A stretch of DNA of 64,000 nucleotides from Acanthamoeba lenticulata (taxonomy: Eukaryota > Discosea > Longamoebia > Acanthamoebidae). Shown here one piece after another: positions 20,331 to 32,295 of this stretch (position 1 is its first letter; each line of letters starts with the position of its first letter). The notes beneath the pieces were generated by a model. That model saw only the letters and a list, made by a program, of their open reading frames with translations, ran no database searches and was not told the DNA's origin. The position numbers and the translations under genes are program-made. Where the stretch lies: contig NAVB01000508.1 of the NCBI GenBank assembly GCA_002179805.1, positions 1-64,000 of the forward strand, in the 5' to 3' direction.

Positions 20331-22399
20331 ATGGCGCGCCTCGCCGTTCTCCTCGTCGTGGCCCTGGCCCTCTTCGCCGCCGCCGCTCAGGCCAAGAACT
20401 CGTGCTCGGTGAGCTCGTCGCAGTCCGCCAGCGGTTCGTGGCAGGACAGCGCCTACAGCTACAACCAGTACACCGTGACCTTTACCAACACGGGCAGCAA
20501 GGTCGTCAGCTCGGCTCAGGTCAAGGTGATCCTCGGCGCGGGCGCCACCATCAGCCAGTCGTGGAGCCTTGACGTCAAGGATGCCGCCACCAACACCTTC
20601 ACCCTGCCCAACTGGGGCGGCCTTCAGGCGGGCGCCTCGCAGAGCGCGGGCTACATCATCCGCTCGCCGCTCGGCCAGTCGACCGTCGCGCCCGTGGTCT
20701 CGGTCGAGACCATCACGTGCACCGGCGCGGCCAGCACCGAGACCATCCAGCTCGTCGTCGGCACCCAGTCGGGCCCTGTGCAGGGCTTTGTCCAGGACGA
20801 CGTCGCCCGCGCCTTCCTCGGCATTCCCTTTGCCGACCTGCCCCAGCGCTTCAGCGTGGCCTCGCCCCGCTCGGCCTGGAGCGGCGTCTACAACGCGTCG
20901 ACCTTCCCCAAGCCGTGCGTCCAGTCGTCGACCGTCGGCGTCGAGGACTGCCTCTACCTCAACGTCTTCACGCCCAAGACGGCCAAGCCTGGCGACAAGC
21001 TGCCCGTCATGGTCTGGATCCACGGCGGTCGCTACTGGACCGGCCAGACCGACCAGTACCAGGGCCAGTGGCTTGCCGGCAACGGCAACACCGTCCTCGT
21101 GACCATCCAGGTGCGCGTTCAGCTTCGTCATCCCCGAATTTTTCATTTTGCTTCCTTTATTTCTTTGTTGTGATTGGCTCAATTTGTGCGATCGGAGCTT
21201 TTTTAACTAACTCCCATAAACTCTTGTATCCACCTGCAACAAAACAACAGTATCGCCTGAACACGTTCGGCTTCTTCGCCACGCCTGAGCTGATCGATGC
21301 CGGCAGCACCAACGTCGGTTTCCAGGACCAGATCCTCGCCATCGAGTGGGTCAAGAACAACATCGCCAACTTTGGTGGTGACGCCAGCGAGATCACCCTG
21401 TTCGGTGAGAGCGCCGGAGGCAACGCCGCCATGCTGCACATGATGGTGCACAAGTACTCGGACCCGCTGGCCTACCTGACCTACGCGCAGAACGTCATCC
21501 TCCAGTCGACCTGGCAGTGGGTGATGCCCACCATCCAGCAGCAGGTCAACGCCTCGCGCAAGTTCGCCGCCAGCAAGGGCTGCAACCAGACCGCGAGCGC
21601 CGACATCCTGGCCTGCATGCGCGCCCTGCCCGCCAACAAGGCCGTCTCGACCTCGGGCTACGTCAACTACTTCCAGCCCTCGGTCGACGGCATCTTCCTC
21701 ACCGACCAGCCCTACAACCTGATCAAGCGCGGCGAGTACAACACCAACGTCAACGTCATCATCGGCTACACGCAGGATGAGGGCAACTACCTGGCCAACT
21801 CGCGCTCCAGCTGGCAGCCGCCGACGGCCAACCTCACCTACGCCGACTACGTGCGCATCGTCGGCACCAACTCGCTGAGCTACTGGCTCACGGCCGACCA
21901 GATCAACCAGGTCTTTGCCTGGTACGCCGACAGCACGGCCCAGCTGGGCTACTGGTATGGCATTGGCGAGCTGCTCGGCCAGTTCTACATCACCTGCGGC
22001 TCGTCCTTTGCTGCCCCCTACTTTGCCCAGCACGGCCCGACCTACGCCTTTGTCTGGAACTTCACCTCGCCCAACTACCCGGACCAGTTCCTCCAGGCCG
22101 CCCACGGCAACGAGCTGCCCTACATCTTCAACGCCACCGTCTACACGGCCTACAACTTCGCGCCCATCGACTACGCGCTCTCGTCGCGCATGCTCGCCTC
22201 GTGGGCTCGCATCGCCAACAAGGGCCGCCCCGACACCAGCGTGTGGCCCCGCTACACGCCCCAGCGCCCCGTGGCCTACATGTGGGAGCAGACCGACCTC
22301 AACACCAACCCGCCCGCCAAGCTCGTGCCCTTCTACCGATCCAACCTGTGCTCGTTCTGGGAGCCCTTCTTCTCGCAGAACTCGGCTGTCCAGCCCTAA
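20331..22399 (+). CDS. secreted CBM49 - carboxylesterase fusion
   Basis: Two exons (20331-21110, 21251-22399), 642 residues. Signal peptide ARLAVLLVVALALFAAAAQA, then a CBM49 cellulose-binding domain (about residues 24-125, SWQDSAYSYNQYTVTFTNTG, closing VETITC). A type-B carboxylesterase/lipase fold follows directly with almost no linker: VQGFVQDDVARAFLGIPFA, EDCLYLNVFTP, VMVWIHGG (oxyanion hole), FGGDASEITLFGESAGG with nucleophile Ser314, then Glu437 (QDEGNYL) and His545 (AAHGNELPY). The triad is complete, so it should be active. Cellulose targeting suggests de-esterification in the cyst wall or on ingested plant or algal walls; the substrate is unknown. Codon bias is like the CBM49 lectin. 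Confidence 0.9.
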
Positions 22400-22788
22400 G
22401 AGCTTGCCCGCTGTCCATAAAATCCAAAATAAAAACCAAAATTCATCAAAAAAAGAAAAGAAAAAAGAATGAGTTTTTCTTCTGCCTCAGTTTGTGATAA
22501 AAAATAAATGAATTTTTATTTCATGAAACAAACAACAAGCCCCATCAGCACCAGTTGTTTCCGGGAGCTGTCCGCAGGGACAGAACCAGGTGCCTGGTGG
22601 AATTACTGAGAACAGCTCATCATCATCAACGATCTGGAAAGCGATGAGGCAAGAACGCAAGAGAGGCCGAGAGGGAAACTTGTCAAGAGGTGCTCAGCAC
22701 TGAGGTTGTTGATGCGCAGGAACAGAAAATGGAGAATGATGGCGAAAGTGGAAAGAGAGTTCTACTACGTTACAACGGGAAAGAGAGA
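22400..22788. other. convergent intergenic region
   Basis: 3' ends of the esterase (plus) and homeodomain (minus) genes. The left part is A-rich 3' UTR. No gene seen. Confidence 0.5.
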
Positions 22789-24087
22789 CTACTGCGTGAG
22801 AATGCATGAGCGCAAGTGGGCCATTGGTGGTGGCGCTGGCACGGTCGAGGCATCGTGGTTAAAGCTGTGGTGCGGCTGCTCGTAGTAGTGCGTCATTGGG
22901 CTGCCATGGACGCCCTTGGCCAGCTCCTTCATCATGAACCGGCCATCCGAAGACACGAGCACGTTGTGGAACGTGTGCGAGGCCCGCGGCGGCGCCTCGA
23001 CGGCCCGCTTGCACCGGGCGCGCTTGTTCTGGAACCAGATTTGGACTTGCTTGTAGGTCATTCCCAGGCCGTCGGCCAACCGCTTCTTGACCGCCTGGCC
23101 GGGCATGGGCTCCACCTTGAAGACGAGGTCGAGGATGCCCGTCTGGTCCTTGCCCACGCGTCGGCGCCGCACGTCGGCGCTGCTCCACAGGTCGCTGCTC
23201 CCGGGAGGGGCCGCCGCGGACGACGACGTTGGCGAGTCAGCGCTGTTCTGGCGGTCCATCAGGTCGAGGATTTCCGCCACACGCTGGGCCTTGCGGTCCT
23301 TCTCGGCCAGCGCTTCTTCTTTCGTCAGCGTGTTGTTGCTGTTATTACTGTGGCCGTCCTTCTCGCCGTCCGAGTTGTTGCCCGGCGAGGAGGGAGACGA
23401 CGTCGGCCCGACGGGGTAGTGGTTGTAGAGTTGGTTGACCACTTCCACGTTCCCCAGATCGGCCATCGAGGCAATCGCCATGGGTGTGGTGGACTTGTGC
23501 GCGTAGGTCGCAAGTGGCGTGTGGCCGAGCCGAGGCTGCGGCGAGACCGGAGCGAGCATCGGCTGAGGCCTTGTCACTGCTCCCGGGACCAGGCGAAGGT
23601 GATCAGGCGTGGCGGCCATGTGGGGCGGAAGACAAGGGCTCAAGGGCTGGGCCATCACTGGCTGCGTTTGAAGCTGCGTGCCGACACTCGAAACTGGGGT
23701 GAGGTCCTTGACTTCGGTTGGAGCCTCGACGCGACGGCGCTTGAACTCGGGTGGGAGGAAGGCCGTGAGCGGGGCGCTCAGGATGTCGCCGGCAGGAAAC
23801 GAGAAGCGTCGCTTGTGGCTCACTTGGGGCGGCTCGGCCAACGTCGGGGGAGCCATGGAGGGCGAGACCATCACGCCGCCGACCGGCGAGCACGAGATGC
23901 TATGCCGACGACGCGCGACGACGGGCATGGCGGCGGTGTTGTTGTGGTTCGCCATGAGCGTCGGTGGCGAGGGTGCTCGTCGTGCGATCGGACTCGGCTG
24001 GCACTGAGGCGGCAGCTGGTACCCGGCCGAGACCATGGCTCGTCGGGCCTCTTCCACAGTCGCATGGCGTTCGCGTGTTCGAAGCAT
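22789..24087 (-). CDS. homeodomain transcription factor
   Basis: Single exon, 432 residues; ATG 24087 (MLRTRERHATVEEARRAMV). The N-terminal two thirds are Pro/Ser-rich with a basic patch (PPEFKRRRVEAP) that may be a nuclear signal. A charged helix (LAEKDRKAQRVAEILDLMD) precedes the homeodomain at about residues 306-362: VRRRRVGKDQTGILDLVF, KKRLADGLGMTYKQVQ, then recognition helix IWFQNKRARCKR with the invariant W, F, N and R. Helix 1/2 departs from animal homeodomains (EPMPGQAVKKRLAD) but spacing is normal. Probably nuclear; DNA target not predictable. Confidence 0.88.
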   Translation of the reverse strand: MLRTRERHATVEEARRAMVSAGYQLPPQCQPSPIARRAPSPPTLMANHNNTAAMPVVARRRHSISCSPVGGVMVSPSMAPPTLAEPPQVSHKRRFSFPAGDILSAPLTAFLPPEFKRRRVEAPTEVKDLTPVSSVGTQLQTQPVMAQPLSPCLPPHMAATPDHLRLVPGAVTRPQPMLAPVSPQPRLGHTPLATYAHKSTTPMAIASMADLGNVEVVNQLYNHYPVGPTSSPSSPGNNSDGEKDGHSNNSNNTLTKEEALAEKDRKAQRVAEILDLMDRQNSADSPTSSSAAAPPGSSDLWSSADVRRRRVGKDQTGILDLVFKVEPMPGQAVKKRLADGLGMTYKQVQIWFQNKRARCKRAVEAPPRASHTFHNVLVSSDGRFMMKELAKGVHGSPMTHYYEQPHHSFNHDASTVPAPPPMAHLRSCILTQ

Positions 24088-25050
24088 AACAGGGTGTGTC
24101 GTGTGTGTTGATCGCTGAAGGTGGTGTGGCAAGACTGACTCGCGGTGTGGCAAGTGTGATGTACAGACTGGTGCACACGGGTGGAGTTGTGGTGGTGGTG
24201 GGTGGAGTGAAGAATGTGCAAGTGGGTGGGTGTGTGTCGTTTGAACTAAAAATCGCACGAGTGCCCTATTTGTATGCTGGAGAGCTCAACAAGTTGAAGC
24301 CTGAAGATAGATACAAAGAGAAGGTGTGAAAGGTGATTACTGCAGGAACCGGAAGCTGGCCGCGGATGCTAGTGTGTGAGATCAAGATCATCGGCTTGGA
24401 ACTCAGAGAAACCACCCGGAATCCCCAACGGCGCCACACTCTCCCGCGGACCTCTCGGCCTACTTTCCGGCCGAACTAAGCCATCCTCTTCATGAAACGC
24501 CTCGTCAGGGACAACATGGAAAGCATGCCGCGAGTGAGCGCTTGTCACGCGCCGCTCCCGAGGAACACGTTTGCCTTCTTCGCGCCTCTTGCGTGCTTGT
24601 GCTGCATCCAAGGGAGTTCTCCGCCAGGCCGACAGGCTTTCCCGGTCGCCGCCGCTGGTGGTCGTCCCCGCGTCAAGTTCTGCATGATGGACCGACCGGA
24701 GAGCTCTCTTCCACTGGAGGCGGAACGTTGGCTAAAAGGCCTCTTCTCTTCGCCTCTTCGTTCCACAGAAGAGACGCCCCTCGCATACAGGTGTTTCAAA
24801 GAAGAGCGTTGATCGTAGGAGGCCACACACCAACCGAGGCCTGGCTCGAGCTAGACGGCGGCCAATGGGCGCGCCTGATGACGAAGCTTGATTAACGTTC
24901 TTCTTGTTGGAGGAGGGTTGACCCCAATCGGCTGAAGGGCACACGGAAGACCGTGTGCGCGGACCTTGTCCGCTGACCAAGAAGCAAGTCAAAGTCGCTC
25001 CTCTTGCCACCTTTTCTCCTCATCCTCTTGTCTATCCACCTCGCGCTTCG
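24088..25050. other. intergenic, no gene identified
   Basis: About 960 bases between two minus-strand genes. The left 170 bases are GT-rich (homeobox 5' leader). TCGGCC/GGCCGA can form a hairpin near 24455. Open frames of 80-118 codons exist but look non-coding. The 3' UTR of the methyltransferase gene lies at the right end. Confidence 0.35.
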
Positions 25051-26875
25051 TCATCGTCCACCTTGTGCTTCGTCATCCTCTTCGTCATCAAGGGTCATCA
25101 CTTCCTCAAAGTCTTTTAGCCTTCGCGAAGCGCCGCCGCGGCCGCGGCCGCGCGTCCGAGCGGTGGTGGCCAACGGGTTCTGACCCTGAGGCAGAGACGC
25201 TGTCCTGCTGGCCTGCGTCCGCGGACCAATCAAGATCGTGAACTCTCCCCGACCTCCCGCGTCCTTGTGTGTTGTTGTGTTGTGTTGTTGTGTTTGCACG
25301 TGTGCGCCAAGGCTGTCAGTGCCAAAAGCCTGAAAAGCAACATGCGGTGAAACACGTGTGTCTGGACAACAATTACAACAGCAACAAACACGCGCGACGC
25401 GACACACACACGGCTCGTGGAACGTCGACGATGGGGGGAGGGGGGCTTGCAGCCACGGTGTACCTTCACAACTTGGAGCAAGTGCGCCAGCGAACCGCGC
25501 AGCGTCTGCTCATGCAGCTTGGTCAGCTCGCGGGCGAGATAGGCTTCTTGGTCAGCGCCCCAAACCTCCACGCAATCCGACAGGGTGTGCACGATCCTGT
25601 GCGGCGACTCGTAGACTTCCATGTGAACACATAGAAAGCCACGCCAACGCGTGAGAAAACATGGGAATCTCATCTCCCCAGTGTGCGAGCGCATCACAAC
25701 GCTGCCGAGCGGGTCGCAGCTGTGTGAGAGTCTCACGCCAAGGGACCACACAACACGCGCGCACGCATGCACGCACGCACGACACACACGCACGCACAGG
25801 CCACGGTTCGGTCCTGCTGGGCGAGGAGCTCCAACGACCTCCGCCGCCGGGCGCGCTCATGCGGGAGGAAGCCCTCGAAAACGAAGCGCTCGGCGGGGAA
25901 GCCGGACGCACTCAGCGCGGCCACCACAGCTGGTGTGAAAATCAATCGCAAAGTGAGGATGGGCTGGTGGTCTCAGAGTCTGTCAATCGACACGGCACGG
26001 GAGCGCGGTCCGCACCGGACGCGCCCGGGACGGGGATGACGGGGATGCTGTGTCGATGAGCCTCGGTGATGAGCGGCACACCCGGGTCACTGATGGACGG
26101 CGTGCCTGCAGCGCGAGCGCGAGCGGCTGCACGTCAGGCCTGCCTGCTACCAATCGCTCGCCAATACCAAACCTACCAGCGTCGCTGACCAGCGAGACGA
26201 TGTGCGCGCCGGTCTTCAGTATCTGTTATAAGACGCGGCCGGTCAGTTTGTGGCCGTAATTGTAGATTTAGACTCGAGTCGAGGGCCGCACCTGGACAAT
26301 GGTGCCAACCTTGGCCGGCGAGGAGTGCTGGTGGTAGGACATCAGCTCGGGTGCGCGCTTCCCTCTCCCTTGTTCGCTCTCCTCGCCCACAATCTTGTAG
26401 CGCTTGAGCATTATGCGGGTGGTGCGCGTGTCTGTGCGCGCCCATCATGCTGAGCATAGCCTTTGTGCACGCCCCACCAGCATAGGTACGGCAACTTCGC
26501 ACCTTCGCAACAGATGAGACTCGAAGACTTGAGAACGTGGAGGGCACGCAGAGTGATGTCGGCTAAATTGCCAATGGGGGTCGCTACGACATATAGACCG
26601 GGCTTCAGTTGGTTGTTGCCCTTGGCCGAGGTTTCTTGTCGCTCGTCTGTCTCTGCTTTGGGCAGGTTCATCAATCGTGCTTCAATTTTGCTTACATCTT
26701 CTTCGTCCTGCTCCGTTTCGTCGATTTCAGGGGCTGCAACGCCTTGCTCAACTGGTGCATGGATGAAACGAGCGATTCGCCTTTGGACAGGAAGCTGTGT
26801 GTGCTGTTGGTGCAAGCCGCCCAGCTGCGCAAGTCCTCTACCGACCCACGGGGTCTGCAGACGCCGCAGCAACAT
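25051..26875 (-). CDS. rsmI: RsmI-type rRNA (cytidine-2'-O)-methyltransferase, organelle-targeted
   Basis: Tetrapyrrole-methylase-fold enzyme; bacterial RsmI methylates the ribose of C1402 in 16S rRNA using SAM. First exon 26875-26490 or so: [17 protein letters not shown] and [11 protein letters not shown] form a mitochondrial presequence, followed by an acidic linker. Family core in order: [50 protein letters not shown] then [16 protein letters not shown] on the next exon, [36 protein letters not shown] and [14 protein letters not shown]. The last exon has a Gly/Arg stretch and an acidic tail ending QGGR. All SAM-site motifs are intact. A target in mitochondrial small-subunit rRNA is inferred from the presequence. 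Confidence 0.88.
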
Positions 26876-27543
26876 CGGTGGGGATCAAGCGCGTGCGTGT
26901 TTGTTTTGTGGAGTGGCGCGAAAATGCAGTGGTGGAATTCAAAGTATTTCATTCATGATTGCCGCTGGCAACCTAAGCAACTCCTGAGGTAGCGAGGTGA
27001 TGTGGTGCGCAACCAGGTGGTGTGGCTCCCGTTGGTGGAGACCAAGAGATGAAAAAAGCCTTTTATTTTCTCAATTTATTTTGAGTTTTTGGTGGCCCTT
27101 ACCACGGCGCTCCCTATTGAGTTATTAACTCACTCCAGTCGTGGGGACGCTTCACTACACGTGCTAGTCGTGGTGGCCACAAGAAATACAGGAAGAAGAG
27201 GATTTGCCAAAGACTAGGAGTGAAGGGAAAGGGAGGAACCACGCGGCGAGGCATTCGAAAAAATCGAATTGGGAAAAACGGAAGGGAATCCTTTTTGTTT
27301 CGATATTGTACCGCGCGACCTACATCGACAGTTGTCGCTTGGTGCCACACCTGACAGCCGCAGCGCTGGACGTGGAAGCGATATCTCGCGAGCACGAAGC
27401 GAAATCGCTGTGGCTGAGCGTCGTTGGTGGAAGAAAGCATATGCGTGAGGAGTGAAAAGTTCGTCATCGTGGATTCCACAAGCACCACAAGCGGACAGGG
27501 GGCGGGCGGGAGCCCCAGCAGGGGAGGCTGTGAGGATAAGGAG
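26876..27543. other. divergent intergenic region
   Basis: Between the RsmI gene (minus) and the LIM-kinase gene (plus). It should contain both promoters and possibly an untranslated first exon of the kinase gene. I find no supported gene. Confidence 0.4.
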
Positions 27544-30500
27544 ATGAAGAGATTGGGCAAATTTTACTTCAACATCCTGAGCGAGCGCAAATGTGCTGGC
27601 TGTGGCGAGGTCATTCGATACAAAGCCGGCGAGGCGGCTCTCAACGCCTTGGGCAGCTTCTGGCACTCGACCTGCTTCGTCTGTCACTCCTGCAAGAAGC
27701 CCATTACAGTCTCTGGCTTCACACGCATCGACAACGAGGTCCCTTCCCATCCCTCTCCTTTTTTGAAACATTTTTGTTGTTGTCGCAATTGGGTCCTCAT
27801 TACTTCATCTCACGGTGCACGACAACAATGGGCTCGTCATCTGTCGCACAGGTGTTGTGCCAATCGTGCACGGTCGAGTTCCAGAAGGCGTTGGACACCG
27901 CCTGCAAGACCGGTCCCGACATGTTTAACGAGTGCGCCCTTCGCTTTCCTCCTCTTTCTCTCCACGCTCACGCCCTTGACTCACTTCAACGCCAGGCTCA
28001 ACAAGCGGATGGGCAAGCGGCTCGACCGCTCGAAGACCGACCTCGAGACCCTGCTCGAGCGCTGCGATACGCTCATCAAGGGGACCAGCTCCGTGGCCGA
28101 ACGCTCCTACCTCGAGCTGCTCAACACGCTAGCGCTTCAAGTCAAAGAGAGCTTTGCCGAGCTGGGCAAGGAGGGGACGCGTTCGGTGCTGGCGCAGATC
28201 CAGGCCCTGCAGGTGCCCCGGGCCTGCGCCCCGGCAGTCAAGAAGGTGGGCGCCAGCTTGCTCGCCATAGTGGCCAACCGTCAACGAGCACTCGAGGGCA
28301 TGGTTCGTCTCCTGCAGCCACTTATTATTTATTGCGTCATATCTTTCGAATTGATAAATAATTTATACCTTTAATTTAATTTTTAAAATATTTTTAAAAT
28401 AAGTTGTCCTTATCTTTTTTCGCTCGTGCCTGCAGGACTACTGCTCGTCGGCGCAGGGGCAAGAGATGCCCAAACTTCAACGCCAGGACTCGATTGAGCG
28501 AATGTACGTTTGCGCTGGCCAACAAGAACGTCTGTGTGGGTGCTCTGTTGCTGGGCTTTGTTGTTAACTTGCCGTATGTTGTGTCATTCTCTCCAAAATG
28601 TACAGATTCGCGCAAGAAGAGGTCAAGGACGAACAAGTGGTATGCCGCATTTGCGAAGAGGTGGTGACCCTCGCCCACATGGTCGCGCACTCAGAGGAGT
28701 GTACCTACATCCGCGAGTGCGCGATCAAGGCCTTTGAGTCTGACAAACAGATGAACGAAGTACGTCATGTCCTCTTCTTGTTCGATAACAACTTCTGCTT
28801 ACACGAGGCGCCCAGTTATCACAAAAACTGCTCAAGCGCATCCTGAAGGAGCGGGGCGTGCCTCCGGATGCCGATCCGTTGCAGTACCTGTCCGAGGAGG
28901 ACATTCGCTTCAACGAGCAGTTCAAGACCATCATCGAGCTCGCCATCCACTGCTGGGACTCTGTGGACAGCCTTCTCGGCCTCCGCTCCAAGCTCGAGCG
29001 CAACGAGTGCGTATTGTTTATTTCTTTTATTTATTTCTTTATTTATTTGAATTATTTTATTTTTGTATTTTGCTCTGCTATTTAATCCATATCTGGCATT
29101 CTTTCCACTTAAAATGATTTATTAATCAATTTCTCTGGCGTCTTCAGGGAGCGGGTCAAGAGTAATCCGTCCTACCAGCGGATCTACGAGGACGTGCACC
29201 TCTACCTGTCCAACAAGATCCTGGCCTTCACCGATGCGACCAAGGCGCCCAAAACCACCCTCTCGCCCAACTCGTCGGCCATGAAGCTGCATCGTACGTT
29301 GGTGGTCCATGCACGACAACTGCGGTCAATGTACCAACACCAACAACAACAACAACGTGGCTGTTGACACGACAGGGAGCGTGTTGAACCTGACCATCAA
29401 CGATTTCGAATTCATCAAGCCCATTACGCGGGGCGGCTTTGCGCGCGTGTACGTCGCCAAAAAGAAGAAGACGGGCGACACCTACGCTATCAAGGTTATG
29501 TCCAAGGCCGAGATGATCAAAAAGGTACGCAAAAAACGTTCACATTATTTAGTGATAAATAAATAAATAAGTACTTACGAGGCTGGGCGGAGTACAGAAC
29601 CAAGTCGGCCGCGTGAAAGTGGAACAGTCTATCCTCTCCTCTATCCACAACCCGTTCCTTGTAAAGCTCTACTATTCCTTTCACACCCGCAAGAACCTCT
29701 ATCTCGTACGTCTCATCCTCCTCTTCTTCTTCTTCTTCATATGACTGATTGCGCGATGTGTCGTGTGACGTATGACGTGGGGATTGGGCAGGTGATGGAG
29801 TTTATTCGAGGAGGCGATTTGTTTTCACTTTTGGAGAATATGGGAGCTCTCTCAGAGGAGGTGGCGAAAGGTGCCCACCCGCAAACACGACACAACACAC
29901 AACACAACGCGCACAAGAGAGCGGCTCCTTACGTGACGCCGGCGTGCGATGTGTTGTGCAGTGTACATAGCAGAGACGGTGCTGGCGCTCGAGTATCTTC
30001 ACGCCAACGGAATCATTCACCGCGACCTGAAGGTCCGTCTTTGCTCCTCGTTCCCTCTCTTGTTGTCGTCGCTTCTGCTGCTGTTGCTGCTGGGGTTCGG
30101 CGGCTCACCACAGCGACACGGGCAATAATAACCAATCCTTATTATTATTATTGTTGTCGGGCAGCCGGACAACCTGTTGATTACGGAGGAGGGCCGCGTG
30201 AAGCTGACCGACTTTGGGCTCAGCCGCACTGGCCTCTACCGTACGTCACGCCCGCTTAATTATTATTTTCACCATTTGCGCCTTTCTTAACGTCGCTGTC
30301 GTTGTGCAGTGTCGGGCGACAAGCAGCAAACACAGCGGCTCATCGACCTTGACGAAGCCGAGCGGGTGCGTCGGAAATTCGCCCAGGCCAGGCCACGCGG
30401 GGCTTCGCTTCTCACACTGGCGCTGTGGGGGGCGGACAGGCCATGTTGGGCAGTTCGTACAACAAGGACACGCCCGAGGAGGAGAAGCGCTTCTCGGTGG

Positions 30501-32264
30501 TCGGCACTCCGGACTACCTCGCCCCCGAGATCCTCGCCGGCAACGGACACAGTTGCGTCTCGTCTCTAATTTATTTTATTTGCAATTTTATTTTTACATG
30601 ATTTGTTGATTTTACATTTTTAATTTATTTCTCGGACGTGCAGGCTTCCCGGTGGACTGGTGGTCGCTTGGCGTGGTCTTCTACGAGCTGCTGGTGGGCG
30701 TGCCGCCCTTCAAAGCTGACTCGCCCGAAGAAATTTTCCAAAACATTCTCAACCGAGGTTTGATGCCATCCACACCTTTAAAAATTATTCCTTTAATCAT
30801 TAATTCTAATCAAAATTCAATTCTTTATTCGTTAACCATGCTTCTGGTGTGTCGCCACACAGACATTAACTGGCCCACCGAGGAGCACATGTCGGCCGAG
30901 GCGCGGGATCTGATCGACAAGCTGCTGACGCTGGACCCGGACCAGCGACCCGGCCCGGCCGCCATCAAGGCCCATCCGCTTTTTGCCGACATCAACTGGG
31001 AGCAGATCCTCACCCAGAAGATGCCCTTCGTGCCCAAGCTCGCCGACGAGCACGACACCTCCTATTTTGACGGTTCGTCCTTCATTCTTTTTGTTATTGT
31101 TATTTTGTAATTTGTAAAATGGTTTTGATTCGTTTGTCTAATTTTTATTTATTATTTATTATTTATTTTAGCGCGTTCGACGCATTTCAAGACGTCGGCG
31201 AGCACGATCGCGGAAGACATGGAGAAGAGCTTCGACACCGACGACGAGCCGTCGGGTTCGTTCATTCGCCCGCCGACGGGGAGCATCATCGGCCGCCAGC
31301 GCGCCCTCGACTCACCGCGCAGCGACTCGTCCTCGCCGCACCGGTGGGAGCCCGCCGCGGTCCCGAGCGCTGCCGGCGCCACGTCAGGCAAGCCGCAACA
31401 GCAGCGCGAGAAGCCGCGGATCGGCGTGCTCGAGCTGGCCAAGCTGCGCCAAAAGTCGAACGAGGACCTGTTCTCTGGCTACAGCTCGACCAACAGCATG
31501 AACCTCAAGGACCTCAACATCGAGGTCATCAACTCGCCCCGCTCGCGCAGCAGTACGTCTCTGCCCTCATGTGGCTTGACCTGGGCTTGGATCTGAACAT
31601 GAATGTGGGCGCGAACCTGCACAGGCTCGGCGACGTGCACGCCAAACACGACGCCGCCGATCTCGCCGCGCACGCAGCCGGGCGGAGTCGCCTCGCCGCC
31701 GCTGACGTCGTCGTCGTCGCCCTCGACGGCCGCTCACCATCACCACCATCCGCCCATGCAGCGCCGGTACTCGGACGTGAGCGACCAGGTCGCGCCGCGC
31801 GGCTCGCCGGGCGGGCCCAGCGCGTCGGCGCCCTCGTCGCCTATGCTCCGGCAGCGCATGGGATCGTCGCCCTCAACGCCGATCGCCTCGCCGCTGGCGT
31901 CGTCGGCCTCCTCGCCGGGTCCCTCGACGTCGTCGTCTTCGTCCTCGCCCTCTTCGTCGCCGTTCTCGCTGTCGGCCTCGTCCTCGTCGGCCACCAGGGC
32001 GGGCAGCGGCAGCAATCTCAGCAGCAGCGGCGGCAAGTCGTTGCTGACGCCCACGTCGGGCATGATCAACATCAAGCAGCACTACTCGCCCTCATCGAGC
32101 CACTCGCCGCGCGCGTCGTCGCCGCTGGCCACGGTGTCGCCCCGCGCAGGGCTTGTCTCCCCGCGCTCGCTGCCGGGCTCGGGCGCCGGGTCGCCTATGA
32201 TCTCGCCCCGAATGGGCTTGAGCCGGTCGCTGGCCGCCGCCGCCACGGCCGCGGCCACTTCCCC

Positions 32265-32295
<31 letters not shown>

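Noticed and set aside
24369..24895. Open frames of 80-118 codons in the 24.4-kb spacer
   Set aside because: No start context, domain or codon bias typical of neighbours.
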